Made by a program: the position numbers and the translations under genes. From positions 62,001 to 126,000 of the forward strand of contig NZ_QKYU01000015.1 of assembly GCF_003253705.1 (NCBI RefSeq): 64,000 bases of DNA. Reading direction: 5' to 3'. The first letter of the stretch is position 1. Every line of letters begins with the position of its first letter. The notes beneath the pieces were generated by a model, which was given only the letters and a program-made list of their open reading frames with translations, did no database searches and was not told the DNA's origin. Positions 28,230 to 37,026 of this stretch are shown piece after piece. The DNA comes from Humitalea rosea. Lineage in GTDB: Bacteria > Pseudomonadota > Alphaproteobacteria > Acetobacterales > Acetobacteraceae.

Positions 28230-28703
28230 ATGCTGCCGCGGCAGGCTGTCCCCGCCGATGCTGGCGCGATTCGGGGGCTGACGCGCGCGGCCTATGCGAA
28301 ATGGGTCCCGCGCATCGGCCGCGAGCCCATGCCGATGCAGGCCGATTACGACCGCGCGCTGCGTGAGCATCGCTTCGACCTGCTGTTCGTGGACGAGGCG
28401 CTGGCCGCGCTGATCCAGACCATCCCGGGCGAGGATCATCTGCTGGTCGAGAACCTCGCCGTCGCGCCCGCCTTCCAGGGCCGCGGCTTCGCGCGCCGCC
28501 TGATGGCGCATGCGGAAGATCTGGCCGCATCGCGCGGGCATCGCGAGATGCGGCTTTATACCAACAAGCTCTTCGCCGAAAATATCGCCCTCTATCTGCG
28601 CCTTGGCTATCGCGTGACGCGGGAGGAGCCGTTCCTCGCCGGCGTCACCGTGCATATGGCCAAGGCGCTTTCGATTGCGCCACCTGGAGACCCTCATGTC
28701 TGA
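28230..28703 (+). CDS. GNAT family N-acetyltransferase
   Basis: The 157-residue product has the GNAT acetyl-CoA binding motif VAPAFQGRGFARRLMAHAE (residues about 78-96) and the C-terminal strand LYTNKLFAENIALYLRLGYR typical of the fold. The acceptor substrate is unknown. It starts 5 bases after the gamma-glutamyltransferase stop and its end overlaps the next gene by 8 bases, so it is part of the same tight operon. Confidence 0.88.
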   Translation: MLPRQAVPADAGAIRGLTRAAYAKWVPRIGREPMPMQADYDRALREHRFDLLFVDEALAALIQTIPGEDHLLVENLAVAPAFQGRGFARRLMAHAEDLAASRGHREMRLYTNKLFAENIALYLRLGYRVTREEPFLAGVTVHMAKALSIAPPGDPHV

Positions 28704-29661
28704 AAAAATCGCGATGCTGCAACCGATCTCGGACGATCAGGCCAAGCTGATCCGCAGCCTGCTCGCCCCCGGCTTCGAGATCACGCGGGTGAATGGTCGC
28801 GGCATCGACGATCTGAAAGCCGCCGTGGCCGATGCGACCTATGCGGTGTGGTGGGATGTCGGCGTGCCGGATGAGGTGATGGCGGCGGGGCCGAAGCTGA
28901 AGCTGATCCACAAATGGGGCGTCGGCATCGACAACATCGACATCCCCGCGGCCCAGGCCCGCGGCATCCAGATCGCCCGCACCACCGGCAGCAATGCGAC
29001 GGCGGTCGCCGAATTCACCGTCGGCGTGCTGGTGGCGCTCGCCCGGCGCATCGTGCCGGCGCATCTCAGCACCTCGGCCGGCGGCTGGGAGAAGAATGAG
29101 ATTTCCCGCCGCAGCATCATCGTCTCCGGCAAGACCGTCGGCATCATCGGCATGGGCGCGATCGGCCAGCAGGTCGCCAAGCGGCTCGCGGCCTTCGGCT
29201 GCCCCATCCTCTACCACAACCGCAACCGGCTGCCGGCGGCCGAGGAAGCAGCACTCGGCGCCACCTGGCGGCCGCTGGACGCGCTGCTGGCGGAGTCCGA
29301 TTTCATCACCCTGAACTGCCCGCTGACGCCACAGACCAAGGGCATGATCGACGCCCGCGCCTTCGGGCTGATGAAGCGCGGCGCGCTGTTGGTGAATGTC
29401 GCGCGCGGCGGCGTGGTGGTGGAGGCCGATATGGCCGAGGCGCTGCGCGACGGCACCCTGGCCGGTGCCGCCGTCGATGTCTTCGAACAGGAGCCGCCGC
29501 CGGCCGATCATCCGTTCCTGCATAGGGACAATGTGATCGTGACGCCGCATTCGGCCTCGACCGCGCATGAGAATGCGGCGCGCGGGATCAAGCACTGGCT
29601 CGGCAATATCGAGCGCGTCGCGCGCGGGGAGGAGATCCCCGCGCAGGACCGCGTCGCCTAA
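28696..29661 (+). CDS. D-isomer-specific 2-hydroxyacid dehydrogenase family protein
   Basis: This 321-residue NAD-dependent oxidoreductase shows the family order: N-terminal substrate domain, GKTVGIIGMGAIGQQVAKRL Rossmann motif (about residues 145-164), the LLVNVARGGVVVE catalytic Arg region, a FEQEPP Glu region and the TPHSAS catalytic His. It could act on phosphoglycerate-like or other 2-hydroxy acids. The ATG at 28696 has GGAGA 7 bases upstream. It is the last gene of the group beginning with the RraA-like protein and ends only 5 bases from the convergent MYG1-like gene. Confidence 0.93.
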   Translation: MSEKIAMLQPISDDQAKLIRSLLAPGFEITRVNGRGIDDLKAAVADATYAVWWDVGVPDEVMAAGPKLKLIHKWGVGIDNIDIPAAQARGIQIARTTGSNATAVAEFTVGVLVALARRIVPAHLSTSAGGWEKNEISRRSIIVSGKTVGIIGMGAIGQQVAKRLAAFGCPILYHNRNRLPAAEEAALGATWRPLDALLAESDFITLNCPLTPQTKGMIDARAFGLMKRGALLVNVARGGVVVEADMAEALRDGTLAGAAVDVFEQEPPPADHPFLHRDNVIVTPHSASTAHENAARGIKHWLGNIERVARGEEIPAQDRVA

Positions 29662-29666
29662 GGCCC

Positions 29667-30617
29667 TCAGCCCGCCAGCGCCTTGCGCGCCAGTGCGACG
29701 GCGCCGGCGCGCGACCCGGCCGCGCCCACGAACCGGCGCAGATGCACGAAGACGGCATCCGCCACGCCCGTCGTCGTGGCGAGCGCCTCGGCCGGCAGCC
29801 CCGCCCAGGCTTCCGGCAGCGGCAGCCGCTGCCCGAAGGAGCCGGGCTCCGGCGGCATCGTATCCAGCATCCAATTGCCATTGGACGCCGGGGAGACGGT
29901 GAAGAGCACCGGCAGATCATGGGAAAACACCACGTTCTTCCAGGGCATGCCGCGGTCCAGCACCAGGATGCGCGGGTCCTCGCCCGCCGCATGCGCGGCG
30001 AGGACACTGGCCTCGGCGGCAAGCCGGGCCCGCAGCCCCTCGACGCGGCGGCGCAGCATGCCCAGGGCCAGTGCGGCGGCCTCCTGGAAGGCGGCATCGC
30101 CGGCGGTCGGGCCGCTCCCGGCGGGGTCGTCCCAGGTGGGGTTGCAGTCCCCGATCAGCGACGCCAGCCCCAGCGTGTCGCGCAGGATCGGGCCTGCCAC
30201 CGAGACGCCATTGTCGATCTCGTCAATCCTGCGCACGACGTTCTCGTCGAGTTCGGCGGCGATGGCGGCGGCGAAACCCTCGGACCCGCTCTCCCGCAAC
30301 AGCGCCGCGACCGCCTGCTCGCCATAGACCTGCCAGACCAGCCCAGCGGAGGAGAAGGGCGTGTCATCGATGCGCAGCGGTGCGCCGCGCTGATGGTGGT
30401 CGAAGCGCTTGGCGGCGGCATCGAAGGTGAAGCCCACGTCCCAGACGATGTCGGCGGTATCGATCAGATCCTGCTTGCGGGTTCGCCGCAGCACATGGTC
30501 CTGGCCGGCTTCGCGCAGGCCCAACGCCAGGCGCAGCACGGCATAGGCGAAGACCTCGTCGCAGTGGAACTTGCCGCCATGGGTCGCGAGGATGGGCAGC
30601 GGCTGGTCGGGTGTCAT
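29667..30617 (-). CDS. MYG1 family (UPF0160) DHH-like phosphoesterase
   Basis: The 316-residue product matches the MYG1 family, whose eukaryotic member is a 3'-5' RNA exonuclease. It starts with ATHGGKFHCDEVFAYAVLR (H13, H18 and D20 as probable metal ligands), then DVG (residues 60-62) and the DHH motif in RFDHHQRGAP (73-75), and further on DEIDNGV. Bacterial members are scattered and poorly characterised. The ATG at 30617 was chosen over one at 30665 because the conserved segment begins shortly after it. Its 3' end nearly meets the dehydrogenase gene running the other way. Confidence 0.88.
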   Translation of the reverse strand: MTPDQPLPILATHGGKFHCDEVFAYAVLRLALGLREAGQDHVLRRTRKQDLIDTADIVWDVGFTFDAAAKRFDHHQRGAPLRIDDTPFSSAGLVWQVYGEQAVAALLRESGSEGFAAAIAAELDENVVRRIDEIDNGVSVAGPILRDTLGLASLIGDCNPTWDDPAGSGPTAGDAAFQEAAALALGMLRRRVEGLRARLAAEASVLAAHAAGEDPRILVLDRGMPWKNVVFSHDLPVLFTVSPASNGNWMLDTMPPEPGSFGQRLPLPEAWAGLPAEALATTTGVADAVFVHLRRFVGAAGSRAGAVALARKALAG

Positions 30618-30697
30618 GGCGATGATCCGGTGTGAGAGCGATCCGGCGTCAGGCGCCTTCGGCACGCTCCCTAGCCGGGCAAGCCCTCGGCGTCGAT

Positions 30698-30736
30698 GCT
30701 TCGGGCCGCCCCGGGGGGTCCGGGGCGGCCCGAAGC
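30698..30736 (-). terminator. Strong hairpin after the creatininase-like gene
   Basis: A perfect 17-bp inverted repeat (30698-30714 with 30720-30736) around a 5-base loop, almost entirely G and C, lies 8 bases past the creatininase-like stop. No T tract follows on the minus strand, so it may stop polymerase weakly or protect the transcript end. Confidence 0.45.
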
Positions 30737-30744
30737 CCGCGCTG

Positions 30745-31563
30745 CTAGCTCTGCGCGGCGAAGTGCTTGCAGAAGCCGGCGCCGATCGCCGTCAACTGCT
30801 CCGCCAGCGCGGCACCGGTCTCGGCGCTGCACAGATGCGGATCGCCGGTGCCGATGCCATTCGGGCTCACCGCGTCATATTCCAGCGGCACGGTGACCTC
30901 GGCGCCCTGGAAATCGAGCGCGCCCCAGCCCTGGAAGCCCAGGCCCATATGCATGGGCTTCGGCTTCTCACCCGGCGCCGGCATCAGGTCCAGCCGCAGC
31001 CGCTCGGGGAAGAGATGCATCCCGAGGCTGGTCAGCGGATCGGCGCCATGGCTGGAGACGGCCTTGGCCTTCTCCGCCCCCACGATCTTCGGCAGCAGCC
31101 CATAGGCGATGCGCCAGAGGTACATCGCCGGGATCAGCACGCCCTTGTCGTGCAACACGGCGCGGGTCGCGTCGTTGATGACCGGGACATTGCCGCCATG
31201 GCCGTTGATGACGATGAGCTTGGTCAGCTTGTGCCGCAGCAGATTGGCGAAGATGTCGTCCAGCACGGCGCGCGCGGTGCTGTAGGACAGCGCGATGCCG
31301 CCCGGCATGGAGCCGAAGAAATCGCCCTTGCCGAAGGGCAGCACCGGGGCGACCACGGTCGTCGTGCCCTCGGCGGTGGCGCGCAGCGCGATCATCTCGG
31401 CGATCTTCTCGGCCAGGAAATAGTCGCCCATCGGGGCATGCGGGCCCTGGTCCTCGTGGCTGCCCATGGGCAGCAGGATCACCGGGTTGGTGGCGTAGAG
31501 GCTGCGCGCCTCATCGCCGGTGATTTCCCCCATGCGAACCTTGGTCGGGGATTTGTCGGCCAT
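30745..31563 (-). CDS. Creatininase family amidohydrolase
   Basis: The 272-residue protein has the creatininase-family metal site: E37 in LPMGSHEDQGPHAPMGDYF with H42 and D47, and H122 in INGHGGN, followed by downstream family sequence SSHGADPLTSLG. Members hydrolyse creatinine or other cyclic amides, or act in cofactor pathways. The ATG at 31563 has AAGGAAA upstream and begins 17 bases after the ABC ATPase stop, so it is part of the transporter operon and may act on an imported amide. That link is inference. Confidence 0.9.
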   Translation of the reverse strand: MADKSPTKVRMGEITGDEARSLYATNPVILLPMGSHEDQGPHAPMGDYFLAEKIAEMIALRATAEGTTTVVAPVLPFGKGDFFGSMPGGIALSYSTARAVLDDIFANLLRHKLTKLIVINGHGGNVPVINDATRAVLHDKGVLIPAMYLWRIAYGLLPKIVGAEKAKAVSSHGADPLTSLGMHLFPERLRLDLMPAPGEKPKPMHMGLGFQGWGALDFQGAEVTVPLEYDAVSPNGIGTGDPHLCSAETGAALAEQLTAIGAGFCKHFAAQS

Positions 31564-31580
31564 GTGCGGTTTCCTTCTGA

Positions 31581-32546
31581 TCAGGCGATCTCTTCGGCGC
31601 GGATGCAGGCGACACGGCTGCCCTGCCCCATCGGGCGCAGCGCCGGCACCGATCCGGCGCAGGCATCGATGGCATGGGCGCAGCGCGTGCGGAAGACGCA
31701 GCCGGAGGGTGGGTTGGACGGGCTCGGCGGCTCGCCCGGCAGGATGATCCGCGCGATCCGCCGCGCGGGGTCCAGCATCGGCGTCGCGGAGAGCAGCGCC
31801 CGCGTATAGGGGTGCATCGGATGGGCGAAGATCTCGCCCACCGGGCCTTCCTCCATCACCCGGCCCGCGTACATCACCAGCACGCGGTCGCACAGGTGGC
31901 GCACCACCAGCAGGTCATGGCTGATGAACAGCAAGGCCAGGCCAAGGTCCCGCCGCAGATCGGCCAGCAGCCGCACCACCTGGGCCTGGATCGAGACATC
32001 CAGCGCCGAGACCGGTTCATCCGCCACCAGGAACTCCGGCCCCGAGGCCAGCGCCCGGGCGATGCCGATCCGCTGCCGCTGGCCGCCGCTGAACTCATGC
32101 GGGAAGGCGCCGGCGCGGCGCGCATCCAGCCCGACCTTGTGCAGCAGGGCCGCGACCCGCGCCACGCGTTCCGCGGCCGACACGCCACCATGGATCGCGA
32201 TGCCATCACCGATCTGCGCCCCGATGCTGCGCCGGGCATCCAGGCTGCCGAAGGGATCCTGGAACACGATCCCCATGCGGGCGCGCAGCCGGCGCCAGGC
32301 GGTGGTATCGGGCGCCGGCATCGGCGCGCCATCGAAGCGCAGCCGCCCGGCCGTGACCGGCAGCAGCCCGAGCATGAGCCGCCCCAGCGTGCTCTTGCCG
32401 GAACCGCTTTCGCCGACGACACCGAGCGCCTCGCCGCGATCCACGCTGGCATCGATGCCGGCGACCGCGCGCACCCCGCGCGCGCGACGAAAAAAGCCGC
32501 GGCCGGCAAACACCTTCTCGATCGCCTCGGCCTGGACCAGCGTCAT
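31581..32546 (-). CDS. Peptide-type ABC transporter ATP-binding protein (DppF/OppF type), system 1
   Basis: This is the second ATPase of a five-component peptide or nickel type importer. The 321-residue protein has Walker [11 protein letters not shown]-loop [10 protein letters not shown], signature [16 protein letters not shown], Walker [13 protein letters not shown] and switch His in FISHDL, then the oligopeptide-type C-terminal extension ([19 protein letters not shown]) with Cys residues. The start overlaps the stop of the fused permease-ATPase by 4 bases. The substrate is unknown. Confidence 0.93.
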   Translation of the reverse strand: MTLVQAEAIEKVFAGRGFFRRARGVRAVAGIDASVDRGEALGVVGESGSGKSTLGRLMLGLLPVTAGRLRFDGAPMPAPDTTAWRRLRARMGIVFQDPFGSLDARRSIGAQIGDGIAIHGGVSAAERVARVAALLHKVGLDARRAGAFPHEFSGGQRQRIGIARALASGPEFLVADEPVSALDVSIQAQVVRLLADLRRDLGLALLFISHDLLVVRHLCDRVLVMYAGRVMEEGPVGEIFAHPMHPYTRALLSATPMLDPARRIARIILPGEPPSPSNPPSGCVFRTRCAHAIDACAGSVPALRPMGQGSRVACIRAEEIA

Positions 32547-34339
32547 GCCGCGATCTCGCGCCAGCGCAGGCAGCGGATCTCGCGCCCGTCCACGACCTCA
32601 AGCGGCGGGGGTGTGTCGCAGATGGCGCGGGCATGGGTGCAGCGGGGGGCGAAGCGGCAGCCGGGGGGCCAGGAATCGGGGCGCGGGACGGTGCCGGGGA
32701 TGCCCTCGGCCTCGCGCTCCCCATCCGGCACGGCGGCCAGCAGGGCGCTTGTATAGGGGTGGCGGGGCCGGGAAAACACCTCGGCGACCGAGCCGCGCTC
32801 GACGATCTGCGCGGCATACATCACCGCGACCTCATCGCCGACTTCGGCGACCACGCCGAGGGAATGGGTGATCAGCACCATGCCCATGCCCCCCTCCCGC
32901 CGCAGATCGGCCAGCAGGTCGAGGATCGCCGCCTGCACGGTGACGTCGAGCGCCGTCGTCGGCTCATCGGCGATCAGCAGCCGCGGGCGGTTGGCGATGG
33001 CCATGGCGATCATGACCCGCTGCCGCATCCCGCCCGACAGCTCGTGCGGCCAGGCGCGCGCCCGGCGGGCGGGATCGGCGATGCCGACCCGGCTCAGCAG
33101 CGACACCGCCTCATCGCGCGCCGGCGTGCGATGGGCGGCGATCGCCTCGGTCACCTGGGCGCCGATGCGATACACGGGGTTGAGGCTGCTCATCGGGTCC
33201 TGGAAGACCATGGCCATGGCGCCGCCGCGCAGCCGGCGCCGGGCCGGTTCCGGCGCGCGGAGCAACTCGCCGCCCTCGAACCAGACGCTGCCGCTGGCCA
33301 CCCGTGCCGCGGGCGGCAACAGCCCCATCACCGCCAGCGCCGCCATGGATTTGCCCGAGCCGCTTTCGCCCACGATCGCCAGGGTGCGGCCGGCGGCGAC
33401 GGAGAAGGAGAGGTCCTCGACCGGGCGGATCACCCCCGCCGGGGTCGCGATCTCCACCGTCAGCCCGCGCACCTCCAGCAACGCCGGGGCGGTCGGCGGC
33501 AGCAGCCCGGGCAGCACCCGGTCCAGCAGCCGCCGGGGGGGTGCCGCCCCGCGCGGGTCCAGCGCATCGCGCAGCGCGTCGCAGAGCAGGTTCATCGCCA
33601 GGATGGTCACGGTGAGCGTGACACAGGGCCAGAGCAGCAAGGTCGGCGCCTGTTCCATGGTCGCCCGCGCGCCGCGGATCATCTGCCCCCAGGACGGCGT
33701 CGGCGGCACCACGCCAAGCCCGAGGAAGGACAGCCCGCTTTCCAGCACCACCGCGGCCGCGACCGCGAGAGAAAGCTGCACCAGCACCGGCCCCGCGATA
33801 TTCGGCAACACCGTGCGCAGCAGGATACGCCCCGTCGGCGCCCCAAGGGCGCGCACGGCCTCGACATAATCCTGGGCGCGGGCGGAGAGCACCTCGGCAT
33901 AGGCGACGCGGATGAAGCCCGGCAGATACAGGATCGCCAGCACGAAGATCAGCGTCCCCGTCCCCGGCCCCATCAGCGTCACCACCAGCAGCGCCAGCAG
34001 GATCGGCGGGAAGCACAGCAGCACATCGGCACCGCGGATCGCGAGGAACTCCGGCAACCCGCGAAACCAGCCGCCGAGCAGCCCGAGCGCCGTCCCCGCC
34101 ACCGCCGCGATCAGCGAGGCGACGAAGGCCACGGTCAGCGAGGCGCGCGCCCCCCAGATCAGCCGCGACAGCACATCGCGGCCGAACTCGTCCCGCCCGA
34201 GCGGGCTGTCCGGCAGCCAGCGCGCCAGGCGGTTGCCGACATCCTGCACCACCGGATCATGCAGCGGCAGCAGCGGCGCCAGCACCGCCACGAGCACGAT
34301 GACGGCGACAACAGCGCCGGGCCAGAGCAGCCGCCTCAT
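32543..34339 (-). CDS. Fused ABC transporter permease and ATP-binding protein (DppC-DppD type), system 1
   Basis: One 598-residue chain combines two parts that are usually separate. Residues 1 to about 270 are a DppC-like permease ([20 protein letters not shown] and the EAA-type loop [14 protein letters not shown]; about six helices). Residues from about 285 are a DppD-like ATPase with [38 protein letters not shown] and [12 protein letters not shown], plus the oligopeptide-type tail. The junction ([20 protein letters not shown]) reads through without a stop. Such fusions occur in other proteobacteria, so a frameshift explanation is not needed. Confidence 0.93.
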   Translation of the reverse strand: MRRLLWPGAVVAVIVLVAVLAPLLPLHDPVVQDVGNRLARWLPDSPLGRDEFGRDVLSRLIWGARASLTVAFVASLIAAVAGTALGLLGGWFRGLPEFLAIRGADVLLCFPPILLALLVVTLMGPGTGTLIFVLAILYLPGFIRVAYAEVLSARAQDYVEAVRALGAPTGRILLRTVLPNIAGPVLVQLSLAVAAAVVLESGLSFLGLGVVPPTPSWGQMIRGARATMEQAPTLLLWPCVTLTVTILAMNLLCDALRDALDPRGAAPPRRLLDRVLPGLLPPTAPALLEVRGLTVEIATPAGVIRPVEDLSFSVAAGRTLAIVGESGSGKSMAALAVMGLLPPAARVASGSVWFEGGELLRAPEPARRRLRGGAMAMVFQDPMSSLNPVYRIGAQVTEAIAAHRTPARDEAVSLLSRVGIADPARRARAWPHELSGGMRQRVMIAMAIANRPRLLIADEPTTALDVTVQAAILDLLADLRREGGMGMVLITHSLGVVAEVGDEVAVMYAAQIVERGSVAEVFSRPRHPYTSALLAAVPDGEREAEGIPGTVPRPDSWPPGCRFAPRCTHARAICDTPPPLEVVDGREIRCLRWREIAA

Positions 34340-35286
34340 GACCGCAGGATGCGCGGGTCCAGCGCGGCGTAGAGGAAATCCATGGCGAGGTTGATCAGCA
34401 GGAACAGCGCCGAGACGGTCAGGATGATGCCGACGACCATGGGGTAGTCCCGCGCCTCCACCGCTCGCAGCAGCGGCGTGGACAGCCCCGGCCAGTTGAA
34501 GACGTATTCGACCAGCACCGTGCCCCCCAGCAGCGCGCCCATATGCAGCCCGAGCACGGTCGCGACCGGGCTCAGCGCATTGCGCACGACATGCCGCGCC
34601 AGCACCCGGCGCGGGGTGAGCCCCTTGGCGCGGGCGGTGCGGACATGGTCGCGCGACAGCGCATCCAGCACCGAGGCCCGCGTCATCCGATAGACCACCG
34701 CCGCCAGCCCCTTGCCCACCGCCAGCGCCGGCAGCAGCAGCAGCACGAGATGCCGCAACAGGCTTTCGGACGCCGGCACATAGCCCCCCGCCGGCATCCA
34801 GCGCAGCGTCTGCGCGAAGAGCAGGATCAGCAGCGTGCCCAGCACGAAGACCGGCACCGATTGCAGCACCGCCGCCGTGGCCCCCGCCCCCCGGTCGAAG
34901 CCGCTGCCATGCCGCACCGCCGCATAGGTGCCCGCCGGCAGCCCGACCAGCACGGCGATGAGCGAGCCGGCGAGGATCAGCTCCAGCGTGCGCGGCAGGC
35001 GCAGCATGATCTCCTCGGCCACCGGGTAGTCATCCACCAGCGACACGCCGAGATCGCCCCGCGCCAGCCCCGCGAGGAAGGCGCCGTATTGCACATGCAG
35101 CGGCAGGTCGAGCCCGAGCCGCGTCCGCAGCTCCGCCACCGCATAGGGATCGGGCGAGGTGCCGCCGGTGGAGAGCAGCACCTCGGCCGGATCGCCCGGC
35201 ACCACATGCAGCGCCAGGAAGACGATCGAGGCGACCACCCACATCAGCAGCAGCGAGGTCCCGAGGCGCCGCAGCAGCCAGAGCAT
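34336..35286 (-). CDS. Peptide-type ABC transporter permease (DppB type), system 1
   Basis: This 316-residue inner-membrane permease has the DppB features: MLWLLRRLGTSLLLMWVVAS start helix, VVPGDPAEVLLSTGG, LGLDLPLHVQYG, and the EAA-loop region DHVRTARAKGLTPRRVLARH before NALSPVATVLGLHMG. Six membrane helices are expected. Its start overlaps the stop of the binding-protein gene by one base (TGATG) and its stop overlaps the fused permease-ATPase start, so all components are translationally linked. Confidence 0.94.
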   Translation of the reverse strand: MLWLLRRLGTSLLLMWVVASIVFLALHVVPGDPAEVLLSTGGTSPDPYAVAELRTRLGLDLPLHVQYGAFLAGLARGDLGVSLVDDYPVAEEIMLRLPRTLELILAGSLIAVLVGLPAGTYAAVRHGSGFDRGAGATAAVLQSVPVFVLGTLLILLFAQTLRWMPAGGYVPASESLLRHLVLLLLPALAVGKGLAAVVYRMTRASVLDALSRDHVRTARAKGLTPRRVLARHVVRNALSPVATVLGLHMGALLGGTVLVEYVFNWPGLSTPLLRAVEARDYPMVVGIILTVSALFLLINLAMDFLYAALDPRILRS

Positions 35287-36815
35287 CAGCCGGGCCCCGT
35301 ATACTCCAGCATGGCGCCAGAGGAGGTGCTGAGCGCGCCGGGCAGGTTGGCGAAGCCCGTCAGCCTGGCATCCAGCCCATAGCCCTGCGCCCGCCAGGCG
35401 AGGCCGACCATCGGCACTTCCTCCAATGCGGCGCGCTGCATGTCCTTGTAGATCTCCACCCGCTTGCCCGGGTCGAATTCCGCGCGGCCCTTGGCCAGCA
35501 GCTCCACCGTGCGCGGCGCCTGCACGCCGAAGGAGCGGCCATGCGCCGCCGAAAGCGAGGTATCCAGCACCACCGTCAGCCCGTCCGGATCGTTGAAATC
35601 AGCCGAGACGCCATGCACCGCGATATCATACTGCCCGCGGATGCCGAGGCTGACGCGCGTGGACCAGTCGGTCAGCCGCAGCTCCGCCTGGATGCCGATC
35701 GCGGCGAGGTAGCGCTGCGCGATCTCGGCGGTGGATTGGTGCATGCCGAATTGCGAGGTCGCGAGCAGCGTGGTCGAGAAGCCGTTGGGATAGCCCGCCT
35801 CGGCCAGCAAGGCGCGGGCGCGGTCGGGATCATAGGCCCAGCCCTTGGCCAGCTCCGCATCCCACCAGGGCGTGCCCTCGACGATCGGCACGCCCTCCAG
35901 CGGCTTGCCGCGGCCGGAGAAGGCGACGCGCACGATATCCTCGCGCCTGATCGCATGGGCGCAGGCGCGGCGCACCCGGGGATCGTTGAAGGGCGGCCGG
36001 GTGCCGTTGAACAGCAGATCCATGAAGGGGCCGTATTGCGTGACCAGGCTCAGCCGCGGATCGGCCTCGACCGCCGCCATGCCGGACCAGGGCACGTATT
36101 CGATCATGTCCACGTCGCCCGACTGCAACGCCGCCAGCCGCAGGTTCTCATCGGCATAGACGGTCATGCGGATGGTGCGGCTCTTGGGCAGGCCGGGCAG
36201 CCAGTAGCCCGGGACCGCCTGCAATTCGAGGAAGGTGCCGCGCTCCTGCGAGGCCACGCGATACGGGCCGCAGCCGATCGGCGCATTGGCATCGCGCGAG
36301 CCGTGCCAGACGATCGCCATGTTGTAGTTGGTGAACCATTGCGGCACGGTCGCGAGCGGCGTCTTCATCACGAGGCGGACGGTCGCGGCATCCGGCGTCT
36401 CGATCCGCTCGATCTGCTGCATCTGGGCGCGGTAATAGGCGGTGGAACGTTCGCCCGCGATCTGCTCGATGCTCCATTTCACATCGGCGGAGGTGAATTT
36501 TTCCCCGTTGTGGAACACCGCGTCGCTGCGCAGGGTGAAGACCCAGGCGCCCTCGGCATCCAGCTTCCATTCGGTCGCGAGTTCGCCGCGCAGCTCGCCC
36601 TGGGCATCGAAGCCGAGCAGGCGGCGATGCAGCAGCATCTTCACCGTCCCCGCCGCCGCCCCGGTCGAAACCCAGGGCTGCAGGTTCGGCGGCCAGGCGG
36701 CCAGGCCGAAGCGCAGCACCCCCGGGCGCGGCTGCGCGACGGCCGGCCCCGCGAGGCGAAGGGAAGCGAGCCCGGCGAGGCTTGCAAGCACAATGCGACG
36801 ATTCGGGTGGGGCAT
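35286..36815 (-). CDS. Peptide-type ABC transporter substrate-binding protein, system 1
   Basis: This 509-residue periplasmic binding protein (SBP family 5) recognises the substrate of the importer. The N-terminus MPHPNRRIVLASLAGLASLR ending near AVAQ is a signal peptide with an Arg pair, possibly Tat-type. Family signatures include LATEWKLDAEGAWVFTLRSD and FHNGEKFTSADVKWSIEQI. The ATG at 36815 was taken because upstream in-frame sequence is not part of the family and runs into the divergent intergenic region. It is the first gene of the operon, upstream of the permeases. Confidence 0.92.
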   Translation of the reverse strand: MPHPNRRIVLASLAGLASLRLAGPAVAQPRPGVLRFGLAAWPPNLQPWVSTGAAAGTVKMLLHRRLLGFDAQGELRGELATEWKLDAEGAWVFTLRSDAVFHNGEKFTSADVKWSIEQIAGERSTAYYRAQMQQIERIETPDAATVRLVMKTPLATVPQWFTNYNMAIVWHGSRDANAPIGCGPYRVASQERGTFLELQAVPGYWLPGLPKSRTIRMTVYADENLRLAALQSGDVDMIEYVPWSGMAAVEADPRLSLVTQYGPFMDLLFNGTRPPFNDPRVRRACAHAIRREDIVRVAFSGRGKPLEGVPIVEGTPWWDAELAKGWAYDPDRARALLAEAGYPNGFSTTLLATSQFGMHQSTAEIAQRYLAAIGIQAELRLTDWSTRVSLGIRGQYDIAVHGVSADFNDPDGLTVVLDTSLSAAHGRSFGVQAPRTVELLAKGRAEFDPGKRVEIYKDMQRAALEEVPMVGLAWRAQGYGLDARLTGFANLPGALSTSSGAMLEYTGPG

Positions 36816-36849
36816 GGCATCCCTCCTGACACGGCGGAAGATGCCGGGG

Positions 36850-36878
36850 ACGCTGCGAGTCGCCCCTTGGGTTGTCAA
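36850..36878 (-). promoter_or_regulatory. Candidate promoter of ABC system 1
   Basis: On the minus strand a perfect TTGACA (36873-36878) is followed after 17 bases by CAGCGT (36850-36855), giving a leader of about 30 bases. The -10 match is poor, so this is tentative. It lies in the 211-base gap shared with the divergent livG gene. Confidence 0.3.
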
Positions 36879-37026
36879 CGAGTCTGCGCCGGGCGTTTGC
36901 CGGGCCAGGCACAGGCCTGCCGAGACAGCGCGCAGCCGCTGCCCGAATTCAGGCAACCACGGCAGGGGCTCGGGCGCCGATCTGAAACGGCTTCCCACCT
37001 GCGGCGCCAATCGGTTAACTGCGTCG

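Noticed and set aside
32543-34339. Frameshift or read-through between two ABC genes
   Set aside because: The frame is continuous with an intact linker and both domains complete, and such fusions are known.
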